Notes: a model not told the origin generated them from the letters alone. A stretch of 64,000 nt of DNA from Acidimicrobiia bacterium (GCA_022822265.1 JAJECA010000048.1:1-64000); one strand, 5' to 3'. Shown: positions 41,594-51,007, counted from the stretch's first letter. Numbers and translations are program-made.

Positions 41594-42532
41594 ATGGGAC
41601 TGAGTGATCGCACGCCGCCTACTGCTGAAGAGTACGCCGCCTATCGGGAGCGATTCTGCAACTGGGGTCGCTGGGGGGACGACGACGAGTTCGGCACCCT
41701 CAACCACATCACGCCGGAGGCCCGCCGGGCGGCGGCCGCCCTGGTGCAGACCGGGGAGGCGGTGTCAATGAGCCGTCCCATCGACACCCACGCCGGACCG
41801 GCCAACCCCTATCCGGCCCATCACTTCGTGGGCGCCGGGGACTCAGGGGCGATGGCCGATTACTTCGGCATGTTCATCCACGGGTTCGTGCAGACCCACA
41901 TCGACGCCCTGTGCCATCTGCCGGTGGACGGCGGGGGCAAGTTCTGGAACGGCAAGGAGTTCGCCAAGTCCCCCATGCCCGCCGAGCACACCGGCACCAT
42001 CGACTTCTGGAGCGACGGCATCGTTACTCGTGGGGTGCTGTATGACGTCCCCCGGTTCCGGGGCACCGACTACGTGGCGCCGGGGGAGCCGGTCCACGGC
42101 TGGGAGCTGGCCGACGTGGCCGCCGCCCAGGGAATCGAACCCCGACCCGGCGACGCGGTGTGCATCCGCAGCGGCATGGACGTGTACTTCGACAAGACCG
42201 GCACCTCTCAGGGAATGGGGTCGAATGCCGGGGTTCACGCTTCGGCCATCGAGTTCCTCTACGACACTGACGCCTCCTGTCTGACCTGGGACTTCCAAGA
42301 CGCCCCTCAAGAAGATCAGGGCATCCCCAATCCGATGCCCATCCGCATCGCCCTGCACGTCCACCACATCCTGTTGCCCTACATGGGGATGCCCATCATT
42401 GACAATGCCGATTTCGAGGCGGTGGCCACCCGATGCGCGGATTTAGGCCGCTGGGAATTTCAATACGTGTGTGCCCCGCTGGTGCTACGCTACGGCACCG
42501 GTTCACCGGTGAATCCCCTGGCAATTTTGTAG
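41594..42532 (+). CDS. Cyclase-family (kynurenine-formamidase-like) metal hydrolase
   Basis: 312 aa, PF04199-type fold. N-terminal NWGRWGDDDEFGTLNHI, metal motif HIDALCHLP (H-x-D-x3-H) and later CIRSGMDVY. Members hydrolyse N-formylkynurenine, isatin or related amides and lactones. TAGACA lies 7 nt before the ATG, a weak match to the leaderless element, so it may have its own transcript besides the SDR-P450 run. A relative at 62992 has a Gln in place of the first metal His. Confidence 0.88.
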   Translation: MGLSDRTPPTAEEYAAYRERFCNWGRWGDDDEFGTLNHITPEARRAAAALVQTGEAVSMSRPIDTHAGPANPYPAHHFVGAGDSGAMADYFGMFIHGFVQTHIDALCHLPVDGGGKFWNGKEFAKSPMPAEHTGTIDFWSDGIVTRGVLYDVPRFRGTDYVAPGEPVHGWELADVAAAQGIEPRPGDAVCIRSGMDVYFDKTGTSQGMGSNAGVHASAIEFLYDTDASCLTWDFQDAPQEDQGIPNPMPIRIALHVHHILLPYMGMPIIDNADFEAVATRCADLGRWEFQYVCAPLVLRYGTGSPVNPLAIL

Positions 42533-42613
42533 CGCGAAACCTTCTTCACCACCCACTGCGAGGCCAGGGCTTCGGTAAATTCGCAGACAACCTTGTGGCA
42601 ATGGAGCGCTTAT

Positions 42614-45055
42614 ATGGCTGATCTTGGCGATCGGGCCCAGGTGGTGATCGTCGGTGGTGGGATCGTCGGCTGTTCTATCGCGTACCACCTCACCCGCCGC
42701 GGGGTGACCGACGTGCTGCTCATTGAGCAAGGCCAGCTCACCAGCGGCACCACCTGGCACGCCGCCGGTCTGGTCAGCCAGCTCAAGTCCAGCCACAGCC
42801 TCACTCGGCTGGCCACTTACTCGGCCCAGTTGTTCGAAGAACTCGAGGCCGAGACCGGCCAAGCCACCGGCTACCGTGCCCCTGGCTCCATTTCGGTGGC
42901 CGCCGACCATGAGCGGTGGGAGGAGCTGCTGCGGGGCATGTCCATGGCCCGCACGGTGGGGGTGGACATTCGCCAGATCGAACTCGACGAGGCCCTTGAG
43001 CTGTGCCCGCTGCTCAATATCGACGACTTGGTGGGTGCGCTGTTCATCCCCCGAGACGGCGTGACCTCCCCGGTGGACACCACCATGGCGCTGGCCAAGG
43101 GTGCTCGGGCAGCAGGCGCCCGCATCGTCCAGGGCACGGCGGTGACCGGGGTGGTGGTGGAAGACGGTCGGGCGGTGGGGGTGGACACCGAGGCCGGCCG
43201 GGTGGAGGCCGAGACCGTGGTGCTGGCCGCCGGGATATGGACGCGCCAACTTGCCGCCACCGCGGGGGTGAGCGTGCCGGTGCAGGCCTGCGAGCACTTC
43301 TACATCGTCACCGAGCCTGTGGAAGGGGCGTACCCCAACATGCCCACGGTGCGCGACCCGTCCAACTACACCTATTTCAAAGAGGAGACCGGCAAGCTGA
43401 TGGCCGGTTTCTTCGAGCCCCGGGGCAAGGTCTGGAATCTCAACGGCATCCCCCGAGACCTCCAGTTCAAGACCCTGCCCGAAGACTGGGAGCACGTCGG
43501 GCCGATCTTCGAGCGGGCCATCCACCGCATGCCGGTGCTGGGGGAGGCGGGCCTTCAACTCTTCTTCAACGGCCCCGAGGCCTTCACCCCCGACGGGGTG
43601 TACTACCTGGGGGAGTCGCCCGAGGTGGACCGCTGTTTTGTGGCTGCGGGGTTCAATTCGGTCGGCATCCAATCGGCTGGCGGGGTGGGCTGGGTGCTGG
43701 CCGACTGGATCGTGGACGATCACCCGCCCATGGACCTCTCGATGGTGGACATTCGGCGCTCGTTCGGCTTCCAATGCGAGCCCGCCTATCTGGACGCCCG
43801 TATTCCCGAAAGCCTCGGCCTGCTCTATGCCATGCACTGGCCGTTCCGCCAGTACGAGACGGCCCGGGATATCCGCCGCTCGCCGCTGCACGACCGCATC
43901 GACGCTGCCGGGGCGGTGTTCGGCGAGGTTGGCGGGTGGGAGCGGCCCAACTGGTACGCCGCCCCCGGCCAAGAGCGGGAGTACCGCTACAGCTGGGGGC
44001 CGCAGAACTGGTTCGAGGCCAGCGGGGACGAGTGCGACGCGGTTCGCAACGCGGTGGGCCTGTTCGACCAGACCTCCTTCGCCAAGTTCACCGTGGAGGG
44101 CCCCGATGCCATGGCGCTGCTCAACTGGGTGTGCGCCAACGAAGTGGACGTGCCGGTGGGCCGGGCGGTGTACACCCAGTGGCTCAACGACCAAGGGGGC
44201 ATCGAAGCCGACCTCACCGTGACCCGTCGGGGCGAGGACTCCTATTGGGTGGTTACCTCGGCGGGCACCGCCACCCGCGACTGGGCCTGGCTGCGGCGGG
44301 CTGCTCGGGGCAGAAACGTGGTGATCAAGGACGTCACCGACCACTACGGGGTGCTGGGCGTCATGGGGCCCAACTCCCGGGCCGTGCTCAGCCAGCTCTG
44401 CGACGCTGATCTCGGCAACGACGGCTTCCCGTTCGGTACCGCCCAGGATCTCTGTATCGCCGGGGTGGAGACGTTGGCGCTGCGCATGACCTATGTGGGC
44501 GAACTGGGCTGGGAGCTCTACGTGCCCAACGAACAGGCCGTGGCCCTGCACGATGCGGTGGTCGAAGCGGGCTCTTCCCTTGGACTGCGCCACGCTGGCT
44601 ACCACGCCATGAACACGCTGCGAATGGAGGCGGCCTACTGCCACTGGGGCCACGACATCACCGACGAGGACACCCCGTTGGAGGCCGGGCTGGGGTTCGC
44701 GGTGGCTTGGGACAAGGCTGGCGGATTCCGGGGCCGCGATGCGCTGGCCGCCCAGCGGGAGGGGCCCCGCACCAAGCGCCTCATCAAGCTCCGGCTGGAA
44801 GACCCCGACTGGCTGCTATACCACGACGAGCCCATCTACCGCGACGGCCAGATGGTGGGCCGCACCAGCAGCGGTATGTGGAGCTACACCGAGAAGCGGG
44901 CGCTGGCCCTGGGCTATGTGGAGTGCGCCGACGGCGTCACCAAAGACTGGGTGGAATCTGGGCGCTTCGAGATCGAAGTGGCCGGGACGCCCATCGCCGC
45001 CACCGGATCCATTCGTTCGTTCTACGATCCCCGCAAAGAGCGGGTTCGACTCTGA
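42614..45055 (+). CDS. Dimethylglycine/sarcosine dehydrogenase-like FAD enzyme with GcvT domains
   Basis: 813 aa. FAD-binding DAO domain (about 1-375): VVIVGGGIVGCSIAYHL, and SGTTWHAAGL with His49 at the position that carries covalent FAD in DMGDH. An FAO_M-like linker and two aminomethyltransferase (GcvT) domains follow (from about 425), including GVLGVMGPNSRAVL and YVGELGWELYVP. Predicted to oxidise an N-methyl group and hand the C1 unit to tetrahydrofolate. Start ATG 42614 with GGAG 8-9 nt upstream. Followed 20 bp later by a paralogue and then by mttB, a likely methylated-amine catabolic operon. Confidence 0.92.
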   Translation: MADLGDRAQVVIVGGGIVGCSIAYHLTRRGVTDVLLIEQGQLTSGTTWHAAGLVSQLKSSHSLTRLATYSAQLFEELEAETGQATGYRAPGSISVAADHERWEELLRGMSMARTVGVDIRQIELDEALELCPLLNIDDLVGALFIPRDGVTSPVDTTMALAKGARAAGARIVQGTAVTGVVVEDGRAVGVDTEAGRVEAETVVLAAGIWTRQLAATAGVSVPVQACEHFYIVTEPVEGAYPNMPTVRDPSNYTYFKEETGKLMAGFFEPRGKVWNLNGIPRDLQFKTLPEDWEHVGPIFERAIHRMPVLGEAGLQLFFNGPEAFTPDGVYYLGESPEVDRCFVAAGFNSVGIQSAGGVGWVLADWIVDDHPPMDLSMVDIRRSFGFQCEPAYLDARIPESLGLLYAMHWPFRQYETARDIRRSPLHDRIDAAGAVFGEVGGWERPNWYAAPGQEREYRYSWGPQNWFEASGDECDAVRNAVGLFDQTSFAKFTVEGPDAMALLNWVCANEVDVPVGRAVYTQWLNDQGGIEADLTVTRRGEDSYWVVTSAGTATRDWAWLRRAARGRNVVIKDVTDHYGVLGVMGPNSRAVLSQLCDADLGNDGFPFGTAQDLCIAGVETLALRMTYVGELGWELYVPNEQAVALHDAVVEAGSSLGLRHAGYHAMNTLRMEAAYCHWGHDITDEDTPLEAGLGFAVAWDKAGGFRGRDALAAQREGPRTKRLIKLRLEDPDWLLYHDEPIYRDGQMVGRTSSGMWSYTEKRALALGYVECADGVTKDWVESGRFEIEVAGTPIAATGSIRSFYDPRKERVRL

Positions 45056-45075
45056 TTGACAAGGAGCGGCCTACG

Positions 45076-47508
45076 GTGCGCGATGAAGCCCAGGTCGTGA
45101 TCATCGGCGGCGGAGCCATGGGCGCGGGCCTGTTCTATTTCCTGGCCCACGAGGGCTGGACCGACACCGTGTTGGTGGAAAAGGGCGAGCTGTGCTCGGG
45201 CTCCACTTGGCACGCGGCCGGCCTCATTCCCCATTTCATCGGCAGCTTGAACATGGCCAAGTGCCACAAGGTGGCCCCCGATCTCTACGACCGCATCGAG
45301 GAGGAGACCGGGCTGGCCAGCGGCTGGCACGGCACCGGTGCCATCCGCCTGGCGCTGGATCGCCACCAGGTGGACTGGTTCCGCTACGTAAGCGGGATGC
45401 TCGATCTGGTCGGGGTGGAGAACCACCTGATCGAGCCCAAGGAGATCCTGGACCACTGGCCGTTCATGGACGTGTCCGACGTGCTGTTGGGGTGCTGGAC
45501 CCCCAACGACGGCTGGACCGACCCGTCCAGCGTCACCCAGGCCATGGTCAAGGGGGCCCGCCAACTGGGCGGCGAGGTGTACCGGAACACCCTGGTCACC
45601 GCCATGAAGCAGCTACCAGATCACCGCTGGGAGGTGACCTGCGAGTCTGGCGGGCAGACCCATACCATCACTGCGGAGCACGTGGTGAACGCAGCCGGGT
45701 GCTATGCCCCTCAGCTCGGCGCCATGGTGGGCCTCGACGTGCCCATCGTGTCGGTGATCCACCAGTACCTCATCACCGAGCCCATGGAGGAGATGAAGGC
45801 GCTGGGCGACTTCGACCCGCCGGTTATCCGCGATCCCCGAGCGTCGGCCTACTACCGGCGGGAGATCGACTCGCTGCTGGTCGGTCCCTACGAGCGGGAG
45901 AACGCCCAGACGTACGGGATCGACGGCATCGACTGGGACAAGCACTTCTATCTGACCCCGCCCGATCTCGACCAGCTCATGCCCTGGCTGATCGAAGCCG
46001 GCAAGCGGATCCCAGCCTTTCCCGACACCGGGATCAAGACCGTGGTCAGCGGACCGATCACCCACACCCCCGACTCCGGCTACCTCATGGGGCCGGCCCC
46101 CGGCCTGCGCAACTACTGGTTGTGCGCCGGAGCTTCTATCGGCATCACCCAGGGGCCGGGGGCGGGTAAGTACCTGGCCCAATGGATGGTGCACGGCCAG
46201 ACCGAGATCAATGTGGCCGAGATGGATCCCCGCCGGTTCGGCGACCACTGCGGCCCAACCGGGCGCTACGCCATCGAGAAGGCCATCGACGAATTCCACG
46301 AGATGTACGCCACCCGCCTCCCCGGCGAGCAGCGCTTCGCCGGCCGACCCCAGAAGACCGATCCCATCTATGACCGGCTCGACGCCCGGGATGCCCAGTG
46401 GATGGAGATCTTCGGCTGGGAGCGCCCCCAGTATTACGGCGAACCCGAGGCCCACTCCTTCCGGCATTCCAACGCCTTCGACATTGTGGGGGCCGAGTGC
46501 CGAGCCACTCGGGAGCGGGCCGGCATCGCCGACCTCACCGCCTTTTCCAAGTTCGAGGTGACCGGCGCCGACGCCGAGGCGCTGCTCGACCGCCTCACTG
46601 CCAATCGCATGCCGGCCAAAGACGGCGGGATGCGCCTCACTCACTTCCTGACCGAGTTGGGCGGCATTGAGACCGAGATGACCATTACCCGACTGGCCCC
46701 CGACCGGTTCTATCTCAACTCCGCCATCGTCGGGCAGTTCCACGACCGCGACTGGCTCGCCCACCATGTGCAATTCGGCGAGGACGTGACCGTTACCGAC
46801 CGCACCGACGACATGGGCATCCTGGCCGTCTCCGGCCCCCTGTCCCGCCAGATTCTGGCTCAGCTCACCGACGCCGAGCTGGAGGCCCCCGGCTTCCGCT
46901 GGCTCACCGGCCAGCACATCGAGGTGGCGGGGGTGCCGTGTCTGGCCCTGCGGGTGTCGTATGTGGGCGAGCTGGGCTGGGAGCTGCACCACTCCCAAGA
47001 GCACACCGCCCAGCTCTATGACGCTCTGGTGGAGGTGGGCGAGCCGTTGGGCATGGTCCACTACGGCGCCTACGCCATGAACACCATGCGTATCGAGAAG
47101 GCCTACAAGGCGATGGGTTTCGAGCTGACCACCGAGATCACCCCGGTAGAAGCCGACCTGGGCCGGTTCGTGGACTGGTCGGGCGAGTTTCAGGGCAAGA
47201 AAGCCTCCGAAGAGCGGCTGGCCATGGGCGACGACATCGAGATGATCCTCGTGTACTGCGAGGTGGACACCACCGACAACGACTGCCGGGGCAACGAACC
47301 GGTTTACGACGGCGACGAGCTCATCGGGCTCACTACGTCGGGCACTTGGGGCCATTCCGTGGGGCGAGGCCTGGCCTTCGCCTACGTAAAGCCGGAGTAC
47401 AAAGCGCCGGGCACCCGTTTCGAGGTGCAACTCATGGGCGACCGCCGTCCGGCAATGGTGTTGGACGGCCCGGCCTACGACCCCGACAACGAGAAACCGA
47501 GGGCTTGA
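45076..47508 (+). CDS. Dimethylglycine/sarcosine dehydrogenase-like FAD enzyme with GcvT domains (second copy)
   Basis: 810 aa, same architecture as the preceding gene but clearly diverged: VVIIGGGAMGAGLFYFL, SGSTWHAAGLIPHF with His46 as candidate covalent-FAD residue, then the GcvT-type C-terminus (MGILAVSGPLSRQIL, YVGELGWELH). GTG start with AAGGAG 9 nt upstream. Two unlike enzymes side by side suggest successive steps, for example dimethylglycine then sarcosine (inference). It ends 1 bp before the MttB-family gene. Confidence 0.92.
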   Translation: MRDEAQVVIIGGGAMGAGLFYFLAHEGWTDTVLVEKGELCSGSTWHAAGLIPHFIGSLNMAKCHKVAPDLYDRIEEETGLASGWHGTGAIRLALDRHQVDWFRYVSGMLDLVGVENHLIEPKEILDHWPFMDVSDVLLGCWTPNDGWTDPSSVTQAMVKGARQLGGEVYRNTLVTAMKQLPDHRWEVTCESGGQTHTITAEHVVNAAGCYAPQLGAMVGLDVPIVSVIHQYLITEPMEEMKALGDFDPPVIRDPRASAYYRREIDSLLVGPYERENAQTYGIDGIDWDKHFYLTPPDLDQLMPWLIEAGKRIPAFPDTGIKTVVSGPITHTPDSGYLMGPAPGLRNYWLCAGASIGITQGPGAGKYLAQWMVHGQTEINVAEMDPRRFGDHCGPTGRYAIEKAIDEFHEMYATRLPGEQRFAGRPQKTDPIYDRLDARDAQWMEIFGWERPQYYGEPEAHSFRHSNAFDIVGAECRATRERAGIADLTAFSKFEVTGADAEALLDRLTANRMPAKDGGMRLTHFLTELGGIETEMTITRLAPDRFYLNSAIVGQFHDRDWLAHHVQFGEDVTVTDRTDDMGILAVSGPLSRQILAQLTDAELEAPGFRWLTGQHIEVAGVPCLALRVSYVGELGWELHHSQEHTAQLYDALVEVGEPLGMVHYGAYAMNTMRIEKAYKAMGFELTTEITPVEADLGRFVDWSGEFQGKKASEERLAMGDDIEMILVYCEVDTTDNDCRGNEPVYDGDELIGLTTSGTWGHSVGRGLAFAYVKPEYKAPGTRFEVQLMGDRRPAMVLDGPAYDPDNEKPRA

Positions 47509-47509
47509 C

Positions 47510-49039
47510 ATGGCGCGACGTGCAGGAGGCCGGGCGGCCCGAGTAGCCATGCGGGAGGCGCCGCCCGAAGCCGATGCCCGGGCCGTGTGGCCGGGAATGC
47601 CCGGCGGGGCTTACAAGCCGCTGTCCGAAGGCCAGTGCGACGACGTATTTGAGTCGGCCCTGGGCCTGCTGGCCGACCTGGGTATGGGACAGGCCACCCC
47701 CGAGATCATTGAGGCGGTCACCGCCAACGGGGGCCGAATGGACGAACACGATCGCCTGCGGTTCCCTCCCGACCTGGTGAAGCAGATCGTGGAGGGGGCC
47801 TGCAAGGAGTTCACTTTGTACGGGTTCGACCCCGACCGGGGGGTGGAGATCGGCGGCAACCGGGTTCATCTCTGCACCAGTGGGGCCGCGGTCATGATGC
47901 TCGATCACGACACCAAGCGCTTCCGGCCCAGCACCCTGGCCGACCTCTACGACGTGGCCCGAGTCGTCGACACCCTCGACAACATCCACGTGTTTGTGCG
48001 GACGCTGGTGGCCCGCGACATGGAGACCGCCCGGGAGTTGGACATCAATACCGCCTACGCCATCCTGGCCGGCACCACCAAGCCGCTGGGCACGGCCATG
48101 TTCCAACCCGAGCATGTTCACGAGTGCATCGACCTTTTCGACATGGCGCTGGGCGCCGACGGGGAGTTCGCCCGGCGGCCCTTCAGCATCGGCAACAACA
48201 CCTTCGTAGTGCCGCCCCTGCGCTTTGCCGAAGATTCGGCCCTGTGCCTGATGGAACAGGCCCGACGGGGCATGCCGATAAACCTGCTGTCCGCGGGCCA
48301 AGCCGGGGCCACCTCGCCGGCCGCGCTGGCCGGATCGCTGGTCCAAGCGCTGGCCGAATGCCTAGCCGGGTTGACCGCAGTCAACCTGGTTGTGCCTGGC
48401 CATCCCTGTGTGCTGGGCATGTGGCCGTTCGTATCCGATCTGCGCACTGGAGCGATGAGCGGGGGCAGCGGTGAGGAGGCGATTATCAACGCGGCGGCCG
48501 CCCAGGTGGTCAACTACCTGGGGCTGCCGTCGGGGGTGGCCGCCGGCATGGCCGACTCCAAGCTTCCCGACAACCAGGCCGGTGCCGAGAAGGCCAACGC
48601 CATCACCCTGGCGGCCAACGCCGGGGCCAACATGATCAACGAGACGGCCGGAATGCTGGCCAGCATCATGGCCTGCTCGCTGGAGGCATTGGTGATCGAC
48701 AACGACATGCTGGGGTCCATCAACCGCACGGTGCGGGGCATCGAGATCACCCCCGACACGCTGTCCACCCAGGTAATCGCCGATGTAGTGCACGGCGAGG
48801 GCCACTTTCTCGGCCACTCCCAGACCCTGTCGCTCATGCAGACCGAATACGTCTACCCCGCAATCGGCGATCGCCTCAGCCCCGACGACTGGGTAGACGC
48901 CGGCGCCCGCCTCATCGAAGACGTAGCCCACGACTACGTCACCGAAGTGCTCAACCGCCCCAAGCCCGACCACATCACCCCCGAAGCCGACGCTCTAATC
49001 CGAGAAACCTTCCCCATCCACCTCGCCCCCATCCACTGA
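47510..49039 (+). CDS. MttB-family (non-pyrrolysine) trimethylamine/glycine-betaine-type methyltransferase
   Basis: 509 aa. TIM-barrel methyltransferase of the MttB superfamily: ETAGMLASIMACSLEALVIDNDMLG and HFLGHSQTLSLMQTEYVYP are family hallmarks. The frame is complete without an internal TAG, so it is the non-pyrrolysine branch, whose known members demethylate glycine betaine and other quaternary amines using a corrinoid protein. No corrinoid-protein or reactivase gene is present nearby. Following the two DMGDH-like genes, it could provide the first demethylation of a quaternary amine. A short stretch resembling its codons 382-392 recurs at 52140-52180. Confidence 0.9.
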   Translation: MARRAGGRAARVAMREAPPEADARAVWPGMPGGAYKPLSEGQCDDVFESALGLLADLGMGQATPEIIEAVTANGGRMDEHDRLRFPPDLVKQIVEGACKEFTLYGFDPDRGVEIGGNRVHLCTSGAAVMMLDHDTKRFRPSTLADLYDVARVVDTLDNIHVFVRTLVARDMETARELDINTAYAILAGTTKPLGTAMFQPEHVHECIDLFDMALGADGEFARRPFSIGNNTFVVPPLRFAEDSALCLMEQARRGMPINLLSAGQAGATSPAALAGSLVQALAECLAGLTAVNLVVPGHPCVLGMWPFVSDLRTGAMSGGSGEEAIINAAAAQVVNYLGLPSGVAAGMADSKLPDNQAGAEKANAITLAANAGANMINETAGMLASIMACSLEALVIDNDMLGSINRTVRGIEITPDTLSTQVIADVVHGEGHFLGHSQTLSLMQTEYVYPAIGDRLSPDDWVDAGARLIEDVAHDYVTEVLNRPKPDHITPEADALIRETFPIHLAPIH

Positions 49040-49067
49040 CCGAAAACCGGCCAAGAATGCGTGCCGA

Positions 49068-49073
49068 TAGCCT
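49068..49073 (+). promoter_or_regulatory. Leaderless-type -10 hexamer for the lipoprotein at 49082
   Basis: TAGCCT is 8 nt before the ATG at 49082, and no Shine-Dalgarno is seen. It favours this start over the GTG at 49061. Confidence 0.5.
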
Positions 49074-49081
49074 CTTGGCCA

Positions 49082-49750
49082 ATGGGGGTACGGGACAAGA
49101 CAGCCATTGCCTCCCTGATTGTCGGCATTTGCCTTCTGTTTGTCGGATGCGCCGGTGGAGATTCCAGCCACTTCTCACAAGATGCAGAAATCTCGGGGGT
49201 GCTGCTCGATGGAACCCAGTACCTTGTGCGATCCCAGCCAACCCTCAATGACACTGTCGAAGGAGTCTACGGGGCGATCATTATTGACTTGGACGATGGA
49301 GAAGCTCCCATAGAGGGCCATGTGGCGGTGGGCATCGCCGGGTTCTACTCAGACATCAAAAACATGCAGAGCCTCTCCTTCGGTGAAGGTGTTTATGTTG
49401 GTGTCATTTCTGGGGATTGGTTCATGCATCTCGCCGTCTACGATCACGTCGTCGCCGAGTTGGGAGAATCAACGGAGTCGATCCTGTTGAACGCGATCAT
49501 CCCTCATGACCCGCCCCACGATTCGGGACTGCCGGCGTTCGAACTTCTGCCTCCTCTGCGGTGGGCCGACGATTACGAGCTTCCCCTTGAGATGGAGGTG
49601 GTATACCGTGATTTCGTTGTTCGCCGGGGATGTAGCCACCTCGCTGTTGCTTGCAGCCCCGACGAGTCTGTCGAGGTTGTTCCCAGCGACCGCGTCACAT
49701 CGCCCCACGCCGCCTGGCCTGGCAACACCGTAGAGATCACCACGCCCTGA
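49082..49750 (+). CDS. Hypothetical lipoprotein
   Basis: 222 aa. Signal peptide (KTAIASLIVGICLLFVGC) with a lipobox cysteine at about residue 23. The mature part is beta-rich and acidic, with a Pro-rich stretch (HDPPHDSGLPAFELLPPL) and two cysteines near RRGCSHLAVAC that could pair. No family was recognised. It lies at the left edge of the AT-richer island and has its own promoter-like element. It may be a surface or envelope protein; function unknown. Confidence 0.72.
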   Translation: MGVRDKTAIASLIVGICLLFVGCAGGDSSHFSQDAEISGVLLDGTQYLVRSQPTLNDTVEGVYGAIIIDLDDGEAPIEGHVAVGIAGFYSDIKNMQSLSFGEGVYVGVISGDWFMHLAVYDHVVAELGESTESILLNAIIPHDPPHDSGLPAFELLPPLRWADDYELPLEMEVVYRDFVVRRGCSHLAVACSPDESVEVVPSDRVTSPHAAWPGNTVEITTP

Positions 49751-49810
49751 GGCGCTCAGGGCGGGCTAGAGAACCAATTGACTGGACGGCATCGCGGCGA
49801 TTTCGACCCT

Positions 49811-50284
49811 TCAGAAGGGACTCAGCCGGCCGCTCTCGAGGAGTCGTTCCGCGGCGTCGATCACGGCTCGTGCGGTCTCGAGAGCCTGGTGGGCGTCGTC
49901 CTCATTGACACCAGGAGACTGCTCGTCAGGATATTCGGTACGGTTCCGGCGGCGACGAAGCCCATGAAGGCGGCCGAAGACTTCCATGCCGCCGCGGTCG
50001 TTGAATTGGGCTCGCACGGCATCCATTACGGCAATGTGCCCGCCTCGAGTGGTTGAACGCAGGCCCTGAACCGCGAGCAGAGCGGCCGCAGTCTTGCGGG
50101 CGGCGTCGTAGGAGAGCTGGAGTGCTCCCGCAGGGTCATCCTCGAGGCCTTTGGAGGCGAGGCTGACATGCGCGGCGGCATCCGCCATTAGTCGGCTCGC
50201 CAGATCAACGGAAGGGACGACTCGTTCAACCTCCCCATCTGCGATCAACTGATCCACCTCGTCGCGGCCGCGTTCCCAGGTCAT
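49811..50284 (-). CDS. HEPN-domain protein of an MNT-HEPN pair
   Basis: 157 aa, all-alpha. SYDAARKTAAALLAVQGLR is the typical HEPN helix, and LRRRRNRTEYPD (Arg113-Asn114...Glu117-Tyr118) occupies the place of the RX4-6H RNase motif, with Tyr instead of His. In characterised HepT-MntA systems the HEPN protein is an RNase toxin silenced by AMPylation of a tyrosine near this motif, so Tyr118 is a candidate target (inference). The ATG overlaps the MNT gene stop (ATGA). A non-toxic accessory or adaptor HEPN is the alternative, given the missing His. Confidence 0.82.
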   Translation of the reverse strand: MTWERGRDEVDQLIADGEVERVVPSVDLASRLMADAAAHVSLASKGLEDDPAGALQLSYDAARKTAAALLAVQGLRSTTRGGHIAVMDAVRAQFNDRGGMEVFGRLHGLRRRRNRTEYPDEQSPGVNEDDAHQALETARAVIDAAERLLESGRLSPF

Positions 50285-50919
50285 CTGACTATTCCCATCT
50301 CTGGCCCAACTTCAGCAAATTCAGTCGCCGAGTTCTGCTCATCGGCTACAAGGACGACGAGAAGCGGTCGCGACTTGACCTCCCGTATGAACCCCTCGTG
50401 CTCGGAATTCCACTGCTCGTGGGTACGAACGGTCGCCTGGACGGGCATTCCAATGCGTCGCTCAACTCGCTCCGCGGCTTCGTCCACTAGGTCACGGTCT
50501 GCCTCTCCTATAACGAGTACGTCGATGTCGTTCGGCGCGCGCCCCGGCTCGCCAAAGTATCGAGCTGCCCAAGAACCGAACAGGATCACTGCGTCGGCCG
50601 CCTTGAGGTCCGCCAACTCTTCGGCGACCACCTTGGGCAGACCGTAGGTGGCCAGAATTATCTGGCGAACTGCGTCATGGAGAGGATGGCCGACGTTGGC
50701 CCGCACCTGCCGAGACGATCCGACCTTCTCGGTGACCAAGAGACCGGCCTGCTCTGCGCGACCGACTTCCCGCGACACCGTGGGCATGCTCGTCTGGGTG
50801 TGTTCCACCAAGTTGGATAGGGAGTGGCTCGTGTCGGGGTCAGCAAGCACACAGGCCAGTATCCGACCTTGCGCATCCGAGCGAAGGATGGGCGCAAGTG
50901 ATGGGGCAGGAACTTTCAT
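50281..50919 (-). CDS. HTH-MNT nucleotidyltransferase (antitoxin-type partner)
   Basis: 212 aa. The N-terminal winged-helix region (about 10-80, with LSNLVEHTQTSMPTVSREVGRAEQAGLL) is followed by a minimal nucleotidyltransferase domain: GSWAAR (Gly115-Ser116) and NDIDVLVIG (Asp131, Asp133), the Pol-beta-type catalytic pair. Such MNT proteins AMPylate and neutralise HEPN toxins. The fused HTH suggests direct autoregulation, and an imperfect inverted repeat lies just upstream of the start (50920-50942). Confidence 0.86.
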   Translation of the reverse strand: MKVPAPSLAPILRSDAQGRILACVLADPDTSHSLSNLVEHTQTSMPTVSREVGRAEQAGLLVTEKVGSSRQVRANVGHPLHDAVRQIILATYGLPKVVAEELADLKAADAVILFGSWAARYFGEPGRAPNDIDVLVIGEADRDLVDEAAERVERRIGMPVQATVRTHEQWNSEHEGFIREVKSRPLLVVLVADEQNSATEFAEVGPEMGIVR

Positions 50920-50942
50920 AAACCGTATAGAATTGTACGTTT
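50920..50942 (-). promoter_or_regulatory. Promoter with overlapping imperfect inverted repeat upstream of the MNT-HEPN operon
   Basis: The arms AAACCGTATA and TGTACGTTT form an inverted repeat with one mismatch and one indel, directly next to the ATG at 50919. On the coding strand it contains TACAAT (50937-50932), a good -10, and TATACG nearer the start. The 5' leader would be only a few nt, and no Shine-Dalgarno exists. It is a likely binding site for the HTH of the encoded MNT protein. Confidence 0.4.
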
Positions 50943-51007
50943 AAGGGAAATAGGCCCGCAACTGAGCCCGAGAGACCTGAGTTCAGGAGTTCTTGGGACA
51001 CACGAAG

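Noticed and set aside
42557-42585. Hairpin-like CGAGGC-CAGG-GCTTCG with outer TGCGA/TCGCA arms before the DMGDH genes, possible riboswitch
   Set aside because: The stem is short with a G-U pair, there is no recognised glycine or other riboswitch core, and no T-run follows.
44707-45075. Long N-terminal extension of the second DMGDH-like protein
   Set aside because: It is an out-of-frame shadow of the first DMGDH gene; GTG 45076 with AAGGAG begins exactly at the FAD-binding domain.
47510-49039. Pyrrolysine-type trimethylamine methyltransferase
   Set aside because: There is no in-frame TAG within the gene, and the protein is complete without pyrrolysine.
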